A stretch of 11,451 bases of DNA from NCBI GenBank assembly GCA_022781015.1, contig JALEUF010000177.1:1-11451 (forward strand). The letters run 5' to 3'. Positions 1 to 5,727 of this stretch are shown in pieces. This DNA is from Caryophanales bacterium. Its GTDB lineage: Bacteria; Bacillota_I; Bacilli_A; RFN20; CAG-826. Within the stretch, counting starts at the first letter, position 1. Each line of letters starts with the position of its first letter. The position numbers and the translations under genes are program-made. Under the pieces are notes generated by a model. It made no database searches, had not been told where the DNA came from, and saw only the letters and a list, made by a program, of their open reading frames with translations.

Positions 1-1752
1 TTTAACAATTAAGGAAACAGCTATATTAAATGTAGCCCTATTTCTAGTTTTATGAGCAACCTTGATAAGGCTAACAACTTTAGAAGGATCATCATTCATG
101 ATGACGCAATCGGCATTCTCAACCGCTACATCTGAGCCTAATCCGCCCATTGCAATGCCAACATCGGCTAGAACAATACTTGGGGCATCATTAATTCCAT
201 CCCCGACATAGGCTACACTTCCATCATCTTCATCGATAAGAGAATGTAAGAATGAGACTTTCTCTTCTGGCCTAAGTTCATATTTAACAACATCAACGCC
301 TAATTCTTTTCCAATTTCTAAGGCATTCTCTTTTTTATCCCCAGAAACGATATAGGTAGTGATTCCTTTTTCTTTTAACCCGCTAATGCATTCTTTTGAA
401 CCAGACTTCAATTGGTCGACTAAAGTAATATATCCAACATATTTATCATCGATAGAGACATAAACTCTTGCTCCTGCTCCTTCAATGTCAGCTCCATTGC
501 AATAACTAGCCTTGCCAACTTTGACTTTATGTCCCTTATAGACGCATCCAACTCCAGATCCAGCTTCTTCAACATATTCTTCTATTTGGTCTGAATCAAA
601 TTTGCTTGAGGACACTAGTGATTTAGCAATTGGATGGGTCGAATTAGATTCGGCGGCAGCTACATATTCAAGCATTTCATCCTTTGAAACACCTACAGGG
701 GTTACTTCTTTTATGCTAAATTCGCCTTTTGTTAGGGTTCCGGTTTTATCAAAAGCAACCTTCTTCAATTCTTCTAATTTATCAAAATAGCCAGCTCCTT
801 TTACTAGAATACCGTTTTTAGACGCTAATCCTAACCCGGAGAAGTAGGCTAGAGGTACTGAAATTACAATCGCACACGGGCAACTTACTACTAGGAAAGA
901 TAGAGCAGTATAGATCCAATCGGCCCAGACTTTAGAAGATGAAATTCCTAAATATAGCGGAGTCACTATAGTAACTAGTAAGGCTAGGAGGGTAAGTATA
1001 GGAGTGTAATATTTAGAGAATTTAGTTATAAATCTAGTGGCCTTTGATTTCTTTTCGGCACTATTTTCAACTAAGTCCAATAGCTTAGCAATCGTAGATT
1101 CGCTATATGGCTTACTTACTTTTACTTTAAGTGAACCAGATTTCAAAATTGATCCAGAGACAACCTTGTCCCCTTCTTTTTTAGAGATAAGGATAAATTC
1201 ACCAGTCAAAGAAGATTCATCAGTCTCTCCACTACCAGAAATAACGACCCCATCACAAAGAACTTTCATTCCGTTTCCAACAACAACAATATCACCAGGA
1301 ACAAGTTTTTCACTTTCTTTTTCGATTATTTTTCCATCAATTTCAACATTGGCCTTGTCTTTTCTTAAATCTATGGCCTTAGTAATCGCGTCTTTGGATT
1401 TCTCTTCAGCTAGGTCTTCAAACATTTCTCCTATTTGATATAAAAGGATAACTAAAACCCCTTCCATATATTCATTATGTTCAGGACCATATGCCCTTAA
1501 CGCAAAAGCGCCAACCGAGGCAAGTAGCATCAGCATGCATTCATTAAATATCTCATGTTCGATGAATATGCTTTTAAAAGCCTCGATAATGATGTCATAA
1601 CCTATAATGAAATAGGCACTAAGCATGATAATTAAATTACCCCACCAGGAGAAATCTTCATTTATCCAAAGTTTTCCAATTAGGATAAGGGCAATCGTAA
1701 TAACAGCCCTAATAGAAAGGGCTATAATCTCTTTTTTTGAGTCTTCTCCCAT
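1..1752 (-). CDS. zntA: P1B-type heavy-metal (Zn/Cd/Pb) exporting ATPase, 3'-truncated by window edge
   Basis: Integral membrane ATPase expected to pump Zn2+, Cd2+ or Pb2+ out of the cytoplasm. 584 codons are present and the frame runs off the window, so the last two membrane helices are missing. Visible in order: hydrophobic segments near residues 9-30, 36-58, 72-90 and 97-112; actuator loop with TGE (183-185); helices near 238-260 and 275-305; the metal-binding CPC (291-293) in the sequence SCPCAIVISVP, which is the P1B-2 form rather than the copper form; phosphorylation motif DKTGT with D335; HP at 373-374; GDGIND hinge with D518 and D522. The protein goes straight into helix 1, so it has no N-terminal heavy-metal-associated domain, unlike ZntA and most CadA proteins. 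ATG at 1752 follows a GGAGG that lies inside the end of the regulator gene; the gap between the genes is 1 bp. Class assignment is secure; exact metal is inferred from the CPC context and the SmtB-like regulator. Confidence 0.95.
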   Translation of the reverse strand, partial: MGEDSKKEIIALSIRAVITIALILIGKLWINEDFSWWGNLIIMLSAYFIIGYDIIIEAFKSIFIEHEIFNECMLMLLASVGAFALRAYGPEHNEYMEGVLVILLYQIGEMFEDLAEEKSKDAITKAIDLRKDKANVEIDGKIIEKESEKLVPGDIVVVGNGMKVLCDGVVISGSGETDESSLTGEFILISKKEGDKVVSGSILKSGSLKVKVSKPYSESTIAKLLDLVENSAEKKSKATRFITKFSKYYTPILTLLALLVTIVTPLYLGISSSKVWADWIYTALSFLVVSCPCAIVISVPLAYFSGLGLASKNGILVKGAGYFDKLEELKKVAFDKTGTLTKGEFSIKEVTPVGVSKDEMLEYVAAAESNSTHPIAKSLVSSSKFDSDQIEEYVEEAGSGVGCVYKGHKVKVGKASYCNGADIEGAGARVYVSIDDKYVGYITLVDQLKSGSKECISGLKEKGITTYIVSGDKKENALEIGKELGVDVVKYELRPEEKVSFLHSLIDEDDGSVAYVGDGINDAPSIVLADVGIAMGGLGSDVAVENADCVIMNDDPSKVVSLIKVAHKTRNRATFNIAVSLIVK

Positions 1753-1753
1753 T

Positions 1754-2050
1754 TTATTTATCCTCCAAGACATGGTCATAAACTACATTCAACAATTTGG
1801 TAACGTGATCATCTGCTAAAGAATAATAGACACATGTACCTTCTTTCCTAGTCGATACGAGGTTAGCTTTCCTTAAGATAGAAAGCTGATGAGATACTAA
1901 AGATTGGGATGCACCTACTTCTTTTACTATTTCGGATACATTGCTCTCTTTTGTTGATAAAGCATACATAATCTTTAATCTAGTAAAATCGCTAGCTATA
2001 TTTAGCAGACTTTCCATTTTGTCTATTATCTTGTCGCTTGGAATTGCCAT
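1754..2050 (-). CDS. ArsR/SmtB-family zinc-responsive transcriptional repressor
   Basis: Winged-helix metal sensor of 98 residues, expected to repress its own operon until zinc binds. The recognition helix region is about residues 48-65 (SQSLVSHQLSILRKANLV), followed by the wing (STRKEGTCVYYSL). The C-terminal helix carries D80-x-H82-x10-H93-x2-E96, exactly the spacing of the SmtB/CzrA alpha5 zinc site. The CxC alpha3 cadmium/lead/arsenic site of CadC and ArsR is absent (the only cysteine is C73), so zinc is the best prediction. The ATG at 2050 is chosen over an upstream ATG at 2110 because AGGAGG lies 5-10 bp before it; the upstream reading would also run through two operators and the promoter. 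Co-transcribed with the ATPase. Confidence 0.93.
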   Translation of the reverse strand: MAIPSDKIIDKMESLLNIASDFTRLKIMYALSTKESNVSEIVKEVGASQSLVSHQLSILRKANLVSTRKEGTCVYYSLADDHVTKLLNVVYDHVLEDK

Positions 2051-2062
2051 GTTACCTCCTTT

Positions 2063-2082
2063 ATATGAATGTTCTTTCATAT
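2063..2082. promoter_or_regulatory. ArsR/SmtB operator, copy 1 (downstream of predicted start site)
   Basis: Perfect inverted repeat ATATGAA-N6-TTCATAT with spacer tgttct. The core TGAA-N6-TTCA matches the known SmtB-family 12-2-12 operator core. It lies just downstream of the predicted transcription start (about 2087) and upstream of the ribosome binding site of the regulator gene. Confidence 0.85.
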
Positions 2083-2093
2083 TTACAAGCATA

Positions 2094-2122
2094 AGTATAT
2101 GAAAACTCATTCATATTTTCAA
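2094..2122 (-). promoter_or_regulatory. Promoter of the zinc regulator/ATPase operon
   Basis: On the minus strand TTGAAA (2122-2117) and TATACT (2099-2094) are separated by exactly 17 bp, close to the sigma-A consensus. The expected start site is near 2087, about 37 bases before the ATG at 2050. Three operators overlap or flank it. Confidence 0.85.
2097..2116. promoter_or_regulatory. ArsR/SmtB operator, copy 2 (between -35 and -10)
   Basis: Perfect inverted repeat ATATGAA-N6-TTCATAT with a different spacer (aactca). It fills the 17-bp spacer of the predicted promoter and overlaps the upstream edge of the -10 box, so binding would directly occlude RNA polymerase. Confidence 0.88.
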
Positions 2123-2127
2123 TAAGA

Positions 2128-2147
2128 ATATGAATGTTCTTTCATAT
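2128..2147. promoter_or_regulatory. ArsR/SmtB operator, copy 3 (upstream of -35)
   Basis: Perfect inverted repeat ATATGAA-N6-TTCATAT with the same spacer (tgttct) as copy 1. It sits just upstream of the -35 box and ends 8 bp before the stop codon of the phosphodiesterase gene. Start-to-start distances of the three operators are 34 and 31 bp, about three helical turns, so bound dimers would lie on roughly the same face. Confidence 0.85.
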
Positions 2148-2155
2148 TTAATAAT

Positions 2156-2665
2156 CTAGAATGATAAAAGCTTGATTGTTTCTAGGTTTTCGGCATTTAT
2201 TAGGCTTATGCCTTTTTCATCTATCAAGGCAAAAGAAGCACATTCATCCCTAGGTAATCCGATTGAACCAGGATTCAAATGAATTACTCCTAGTTCAGAA
2301 TAAAGGCATTTGGAATGAGTATGCCCATTTATAAGAATCTCGCCCGGAGGAAAAGATACAAACGAGAATGGTTTATGTGACAAGTGGGCGTTGTGTCCAA
2401 ATATAGAAATAGATCTATTTAAAAGCAAATCAAATCCTAAAGTTGAGGCATCTTCTTCATAATCGCAATTCCCCCTTACTGCGATTATAGGAATATTCAT
2501 TTCCCTAAATGTCTTAACTACATAGCTACTAGAAGAATCATATGCCCCGTATAAAATGTCCCCTAGTAATAGAATTACATCAGGCTTAAATTTAGATACG
2601 CCTTCTTTAAGCAAATCCATTCCCTTGCTAGAACCATGTATATCAGAAACAACCAAATATTTCAT
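2156..2665 (-). CDS. yfcE: YfcE/MJ0936-type metallophosphoesterase
   Basis: Cytosolic dinuclear-metal phosphodiesterase of 169 residues, a normal length for the YfcE/MJ0936 family, whose members hydrolyse phosphodiesters in vitro and whose physiological substrate is mostly unknown. Metal-site motifs are in the expected order: D8-x-H10 (VSDIHG), GD at 35-36, GNCD at 65-68, a mid-protein histidine segment (GHNAHLSHKP, 90-99) and GHTH at 114-117. The ATG at 2665 has no recognisable Shine-Dalgarno sequence. A TATAAT lies 10 bp before the ATG, so the message may have almost no leader. It diverges from the orphan gene at 2717 and lies upstream of the zinc operon on the same strand, although that operon has its own promoter. 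Confidence 0.9.
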   Translation of the reverse strand: MKYLVVSDIHGSSKGMDLLKEGVSKFKPDVILLLGDILYGAYDSSSSYVVKTFREMNIPIIAVRGNCDYEEDASTLGFDLLLNRSISIFGHNAHLSHKPFSFVSFPPGEILINGHTHSKCLYSELGVIHLNPGSIGLPRDECASFALIDEKGISLINAENLETIKLLSF

Positions 2666-2716
2666 AATGAATCAAATTATAAACTATTGTTAATAAAATA
2701 ATGTATCATTATCCCC

Positions 2717-3307
2717 ATGAAACACGCTTTAGATTTATTTTCATTATTACTTGACCAATTTGATTACACGGTCGACTCCTTTTTACGTTTAGACATAAGC
2801 AAAGGGGCAAAAGAAGAAGCCGTTTATGTAATCGGAGCCGCTTCTTTCTTATTAGATAAGATGTTCGCGAAAGAAGATGCCGGGAAAGAAATTACAGATG
2901 TAGCCAAAGAAGAACTAACCAGATTTGACCCACCCAAATTAATGGATAATGCCACTTCGATGCATATAGCTATAAACGGAGATAAATTGTTCCAAGACAA
3001 TTCTCCATTAAAAGAATATCTAGACTGGCTTAAACCAATCGAATCCGCCCCTACTTATCTTACCTGCGATAATTATGGTAGATTAGCATTATCTACTGCC
3101 GATAGACTCATTTCTATTGTTGCAGATGACCAAACTAATGAATCAAAACTAAGGATATCTGAAATGTTATTCTTAAATATATCTAATGTCTTCTACCATA
3201 CCTATTTGAATATGGAGTTAGATGATTTTAAGAAAAAGAATTCCTTTATAGGATTTAAAAACATTGATGAATCCCTAGACGAAATAAGAAAGAATATCTA
3301 TGACTAG
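2717..3307 (+). CDS. Conserved-looking hypothetical protein, 196 aa, only plus-strand gene
   Basis: I do not recognise this protein. It is soluble in appearance, with no signal peptide or membrane helix, acidic, and apparently largely helical: an N-terminal helical stretch with many Leu and Phe (1-50), an acidic middle, and a C-terminal helical part ending in charged residues (DESLDEIRKNIYD). No catalytic motif is evident. It is the only gene on the plus strand and is isolated between a divergent phosphodiesterase gene and a shared terminator with nusG. The ATG at 2717 has no Shine-Dalgarno sequence; TATCAT at 2704-2709 ends 7 bp before the ATG, which would place the start of transcription on or next to the start codon. 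Codon use and low-GC character match the flanking genes, and the long open frame with a dedicated terminator supports a real gene. Confidence 0.8.
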   Translation: MKHALDLFSLLLDQFDYTVDSFLRLDISKGAKEEAVYVIGAASFLLDKMFAKEDAGKEITDVAKEELTRFDPPKLMDNATSMHIAINGDKLFQDNSPLKEYLDWLKPIESAPTYLTCDNYGRLALSTADRLISIVADDQTNESKLRISEMLFLNISNVFYHTYLNMELDDFKKKNSFIGFKNIDESLDEIRKNIYD

Positions 3308-3317
3308 ACAATATAAA

Positions 3318-3353
3318 AATCCCCTAAGTTATTCGCTTGGGGGATTATTTTTT
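3318..3353. terminator. Bidirectional Rho-independent terminator between the 196-aa gene and nusG
   Basis: An 11-bp stem (3318-3328 with 3336-3346, one T-G wobble, four to five G:C pairs in the middle) with a 7-base loop. On the plus strand it is followed by ATTTTTT (3347-3353); on the minus strand by five T residues read from 3317 down to 3315 and beyond. It therefore serves both convergent genes. Confidence 0.92.
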
Positions 3354-3355
3354 CA

Positions 3356-3913
3356 TTAGATTTTTTCGATTTCAGAGAAATCAACATCGACTGGAGTAGA
3401 ACGTCCGAAGAAGACTGTTTCGACTCTGCAAGCACCGGTGGCCTTATCGATAGAAACGATTTTACCTTCAGTTCCTTCAAGAGGTCCATGGATAACCTTG
3501 ACGTTATCGCCGACAGCATAACGGTCATACATAGATTCATCGACCATACCCATTCTCTTAAGTACTGGTTCGATTTCTTCCCTGGTAACTGGGGTTGGCT
3601 TTTGTCCACCACCGCTAGATCCGGCAATACCGGTAACACCTGGGGTATTACGGACAATATACCAAGATTGGTCGGTCATGATCATTTCAACAAAGATATA
3701 GCCTGGATAGAGGTTGATTGTCTTTGTCTTTCCAGTTGGAAGTCCATCTTTTAAGACTGGTACTTCTTGTTCGCAAACCAAGACACGGAGAATCAAATCC
3801 TGCATGCCCATGGTATTTATACGTTTCCTAAGATTATCAGCAGTCTTAGCTTCGTGCATGGAATAAGTGGTTACGATATACCACTGCTTTTCGCCTAAAT
3901 TTGTTGCGGCCAT
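3356..3913 (-). CDS. nusG: Transcription termination/antitermination factor NusG
   Basis: 185-residue transcription elongation factor that binds RNA polymerase and modulates pausing, termination and coupling to translation. The N-terminal NGN domain spans about residues 9-115 with the family hallmarks QWYIVTTYS, MGMQDLI, YPGYIFVEM and SWYIVRNTPGVTG. A short linker leads to the C-terminal KOW domain (about 132-185), with VGDNVKVIHGPLEGTEG and the FGRSTPVDVDF ending. Length and order are typical of Firmicutes NusG. The ATG at 3913 has a GGAGG that overlaps the last codons of secE, and the intergenic gap is 2 bp, so the two are translationally linked. Transcription ends at the hairpin just downstream. 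Confidence 0.98.
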   Translation of the reverse strand: MAATNLGEKQWYIVTTYSMHEAKTADNLRKRINTMGMQDLILRVLVCEQEVPVLKDGLPTGKTKTINLYPGYIFVEMIMTDQSWYIVRNTPGVTGIAGSSGGGQKPTPVTREEIEPVLKRMGMVDESMYDRYAVGDNVKVIHGPLEGTEGKIVSIDKATGACRVETVFFGRSTPVDVDFSEIEKI

Positions 3914-3915
3914 TA

Positions 3916-4110
3916 TTATTTACCTCCAAAGGCATTCCTTAATTGTTGGATAAGAGATCCAGCCGTTAAATCCTCCAAGGAGAGGAATATGGCGGCAAAG
4001 GCAGCTATGCAAAGAACTACTACCAATGTTGGTAATAAGACTTCACGCTTTGGCCAACGTACACGTTTGCCTTCTTTGACAACTTCTTTTGTATATTTGA
4101 TTGGGTTCAT
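3916..4110 (-). CDS. secE: Preprotein translocase subunit SecE
   Basis: Single-span subunit of the SecYEG protein-export channel, 64 residues, the short form usual in Firmicutes. A positively charged amphipathic N-terminal region (about 1-25, with the conserved RVRWPKREV, where E. coli and B. subtilis have a similar W-P segment) precedes one transmembrane helix (about 26-46) and a short amphipathic tail. The ATG at 4110 has AAAGGAGA 6-13 bp upstream and starts 11 bp after the rpmG stop. Position between rpmG and nusG is the standard arrangement. Confidence 0.96.
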   Translation of the reverse strand: MNPIKYTKEVVKEGKRVRWPKREVLLPTLVVVLCIAAFAAIFLSLEDLTAGSLIQQLRNAFGGK

Positions 4111-4121
4111 CGTTGTCTCCT

Positions 4122-4271
4122 TTACTTACTTTCTTTATGAAGGGTATGCCTTCCACAATGCTTGCAGTACTTATTCAATTCAAGCCTGGTTGTCTTGTCT
4201 TTGCTTTTATATACAGCGTAATTTCTACTTAGACATTCGCTGCAAATCAAAAAAACCTTTTCCCTACCCAT
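4122..4271 (-). CDS. rpmG: Large ribosomal subunit protein bL33
   Basis: 49-residue ribosomal protein of the 50S subunit near the E site. It begins MGREKVFLICSEC and has two CxxC pairs (C10/C13 and C36/C39), so it is the zinc-ribbon (C+) form; the RLELNKYC and HTLHKE segments are conserved in the family. The B. subtilis sigH region likewise has a bL33 gene (rpmGB) before secE. The ATG at 4271 is preceded by a modest GAAGG. The gene is short but unmistakable. A sigma-A-like promoter lies 25-53 bp upstream, making this the first gene of an rpmG-secE-nusG unit, now separated from the sigma gene that normally precedes it. Confidence 0.96.
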   Translation of the reverse strand: MGREKVFLICSECLSRNYAVYKSKDKTTRLELNKYCKHCGRHTLHKESK

Positions 4272-4295
4272 ATTGAATAACCTTCAGCGTCAATA

Positions 4296-4324
4296 ACTTT
4301 AATAGTCAATAGCTCTCTTGTCAA
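4296..4324 (-). promoter_or_regulatory. Predicted promoter of rpmG-secE-nusG
   Basis: Minus strand: perfect -35 TTGACA (4324-4319), 17-bp spacer, then TAAAGT (4301-4296) as a weak -10. TATTAA within the spacer end is an alternative -10 at a shorter spacing. The motif TATTGAC occurs twice downstream of the -35. The start would be near 4289, leaving a leader of about 18 bases. Confidence 0.6.
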
Positions 4325-4339
4325 TTAAAATCAACAAAA

Positions 4340-4436
4340 TGGTAGCGGTTTTATAACCATAGGTTAATAAGTGTTTTACAATGCTACTAATGGCGCGATC
4401 TAAAGAGGTCTCTTCAAAAATAACAGACTATCGCGC
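4340..4436. other. Hairpin-rich intergenic spacer between lipoprotein gene and rpmG promoter
   Basis: No gene is seen from 4272 to 4439. Several inverted repeats are packed here. GCGCGAT (4393-4399) pairs perfectly with ATCGCGC (4430-4436) and encloses AAGAG-GT-CTCTT. TGGTAGC (4340-4346) pairs with GCTACTA (4383-4389, one wobble) and encloses two mutually exclusive small hairpins, GGTT-TTAT-AACC and TAACC-ATA-GGTTA. There is no T-run after the GC-rich stem on the minus strand, so it is not a classical terminator, though it could end or stabilise the upstream lipoprotein message. It lies upstream of the rpmG promoter and so is not its leader. Confidence 0.45.
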
Positions 4437-4439
4437 AAG

Positions 4440-4964
4440 TTATCCATTAAAGATGCAAAATACGTTGAAGTAACCGCCAATAATCAGCCTGCCCAAAAGT
4501 TTATTGTTTTCAATTAGTGGCGAAATATCAATGCTTAAGGAAAAATAGCATAAACTCTCGTCGGTAATTCTTTCTAAATTCCAGCCAGTGTTTTCAATGT
4601 TTGAGTAAACGTAACTATTCAAGTCATTTGGTGACTCATTATAAGAGATAACATAAGGAGGGGTTTCTCCTGGTTTGTTAAGTTTGTTTTCCAACTCATC
4701 GATGATCCTAATTTTTTCTCTAGCAGGGACATAAAAGTTCCCGTTTATTACCATCGATCCCTTTTTGGCATTATAAGATTCGAGAGCTATCGACCAGGTG
4801 TTATCATTCGTCTGAACGTGAATTCCATCAAACTTTACTTCTTTCATTATGACAGGTTTCTCTTCGCCCATATCTTCTGATTGAGCATTGTTTGAAACAC
4901 TACCACAACTAGTCAATGTCAGAGCGCCTAGTAGACAAGTAACTAATGATTTAAGCTTTCTCAT
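4440..4964 (-). CDS. Small predicted lipoprotein, unknown function
   Basis: 174-residue secreted, lipid-anchored protein of unknown role. Basic N-terminus (MRKLKS), hydrophobic h-region, and lipobox LTSC with C20 followed by Gly, then an acidic linker (about 21-40) and a globular part of about 130 residues. No known domain is recognised. The ATG at 4964 is chosen because it places the signal peptide at the N-terminus; the in-frame ATG at 5033 would put 23 charged residues before it. The segment before the ATG (GGGGA) is only a weak ribosome binding site. It lies 3' of another lipoprotein locus and forms the inner edge of the accessory insertion between sigH and rpmG. The C-terminus ends in a hydrophobic stretch (LIIGGYFNVFCIFNG). 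Confidence 0.78.
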   Translation of the reverse strand: MRKLKSLVTCLLGALTLTSCGSVSNNAQSEDMGEEKPVIMKEVKFDGIHVQTNDNTWSIALESYNAKKGSMVINGNFYVPAREKIRIIDELENKLNKPGETPPYVISYNESPNDLNSYVYSNIENTGWNLERITDESLCYFSLSIDISPLIENNKLLGRLIIGGYFNVFCIFNG

Positions 4965-5034
4965 TTTCGGTCCCCATTCATAATTACTTTTATGATGTTT
5001 TCTTTTCAAAGAATATTCTAATTCTAAAACCATA

Positions 5035-5259
5035 TTAGAATGGCTCTAGCATCGATTTTATCGCGCTAGAATAAAAACCTAGCGCCATTTCTTTATAAGA
5101 ATCATTTAAATAGTTATCTTGATAAGCGGAATAACCGGAATTATTTACATAATCATTTTTCCCATCGTTATACCAAGTTTGCAAAGCGGCAGATTTATAA
5201 TCTAAAAAGTGTTTTTCATTATCAAACTTTGTATAAGCAAAGAAAGATGTATCGCTCAT
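5035..5259 (-). CDS. Short hypothetical frame; probable 3' remnant of a broken lipoprotein gene
   Basis: A 74-residue frame rich in Tyr, Asn and Asp (for example WYNDGKNDYVNNSGYSAYQD) that resembles the C-terminal part of an extracellular protein. It has no signal peptide and no Shine-Dalgarno before its ATG. The frame stays open upstream of the ATG to a TAA at 5313-5311, two bases beyond the TGA that ends the preceding lipoprotein frame at 5315. Joining the two by one small indel near 5311-5317 would give a lipoprotein of about 180 residues, similar to its 174-residue neighbour. I therefore think it is part of a disrupted gene, though an independent short protein cannot be excluded. It ends 70 bp before the start of the next lipoprotein. 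Confidence 0.5.
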   Translation of the reverse strand: MSDTSFFAYTKFDNEKHFLDYKSAALQTWYNDGKNDYVNNSGYSAYQDNYLNDSYKEMALGFYSSAIKSMLEPF

Positions 5260-5314
5260 TCCATAAAACGTAATCCAGACATAGGATTTACATTCAAGTA
5301 ACGAATAAAGTTAA

Positions 5315-5584
5315 TCAATGTTTTCTTTTTGAAAGAGTTACATTTTCAAGAGTTAAATCTATTAATACGCAAGTAAAGACGTGATTGTTTTTAATCTCAG
5401 ATATATTATCGACGTTATAAGCAAATTTAAGCGACTTGAAAAACTGCCTATTATCACGCAATGTATAAAGACAAGCTTCTTTTTCATTTATGTATTCAAT
5501 GTTCTTCTTACTATAATCGCCCTCACCACATGATGATAAAGGCAACAATAATAAGCTAAGCAAAGCTATTAAATTATTTTTCAT
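5315..5584 (-). CDS. Predicted lipoprotein N-terminal part, probably truncated by a frameshift
   Basis: 89 residues beginning MKNNLIALLSLLLLPLSSCG: a short basic start, a leucine-rich h-region and lipobox LSSC with C19. The mature part is charged with no recognised domain. The ATG at 5584 is preferred over a TTG at 5593 for the signal peptide; AAGAGAA upstream is a weak ribosome binding site. The ATG overlaps the last codons of a 42-residue membrane peptide in another frame, suggesting coupled translation. The frame ends in TGA, the only TGA stop among the genes seen here, 55 bp before the ATG of the short open frame at 5259. Reads best as the 5' part of a gene whose 3' part is 5310-5035. Confidence 0.6.
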   Translation of the reverse strand: MKNNLIALLSLLLLPLSSCGEGDYSKKNIEYINEKEACLYTLRDNRQFFKSLKFAYNVDNISEIKNNHVFTCVLIDLTLENVTLSKRKH

Positions 5585-5702
5585 GTTTATCAATTCTCTT
5601 TGTTCTTTTATGGAATAATTTTATGAAAGCCAGCAATGCCAAAGCAAGAAATTTAATTTCTATTAACATCCATGGCAAATTTAGCACTAACGCTATTTGC
5701 AT
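5574..5702 (-). CDS. 42-residue single-helix membrane peptide, start inside the direct repeat
   Basis: Short frame starting MQIALVLNLPW, with a strongly hydrophobic segment (about residues 2-27, broken by E15 and K17) and a very basic tail (KLFHKRTKRIDKHEK), giving a one-helix peptide with the positive end expected to stay in the cytoplasm. It overlaps the first 11 bp of the lipoprotein gene in another frame, so the two could be translationally coupled. The ATG at 5702 lies in the inner copy of the direct repeat; in the outer copy the same position is TTG. There is no clear Shine-Dalgarno, which lowers confidence. The size and layout resemble type I toxin peptides of Gram-positive bacteria, but that is only a likeness. 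It could also be a chance frame. Confidence 0.45.
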   Translation of the reverse strand: MQIALVLNLPWMLIEIKFLALALLAFIKLFHKRTKRIDKHEK

Positions 5703-5727
5703 TAGACTATGTTTTAATTTTGCAATT
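5694..5727. repeat. 34-bp direct repeat, inner copy
   Basis: Matches 7383-7417 with one substitution (T at 5702 against A at 7391) and one T missing from a T-run. It covers the last codons and stop of the HTH-protein gene and the start of the 42-residue peptide. The unit contains TGCAA/TTGCA elements near both ends, 24 bp apart. Confidence 0.85.

Noticed and set aside
1037..1438. Plus-strand frame of 133 residues opposite the metal ATPase
   Set aside because: Low-complexity Ser/Pro/Phe-rich composition typical of the antisense of a conserved gene; the ATPase motifs on the minus strand explain this DNA.
3304..3657. 117-residue minus-strand frame overlapping nusG in another frame
   Set aside because: It lies wholly over the nusG KOW region in a different frame, has no ribosome binding site and no recognisable domain; a shadow of nusG.
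3989..4276. Plus-strand 95-residue frame over secE and rpmG
   Set aside because: Antisense of two certain genes; no independent support.
4390..4440. A tRNA gene in the spacer before rpmG
   Set aside because: The GCGCGAT/ATCGCGC stem suggested an acceptor arm, but length is only about 44 bases and there is no T-loop (GTTCGA-like) or anticodon arm.
5260..5320. TGA read as tryptophan joining the two lipoprotein fragments
   Set aside because: Reading through the TGA at 5317-5315 stays in a frame that soon meets another TGA and a TAA and never enters the frame of the downstream piece.
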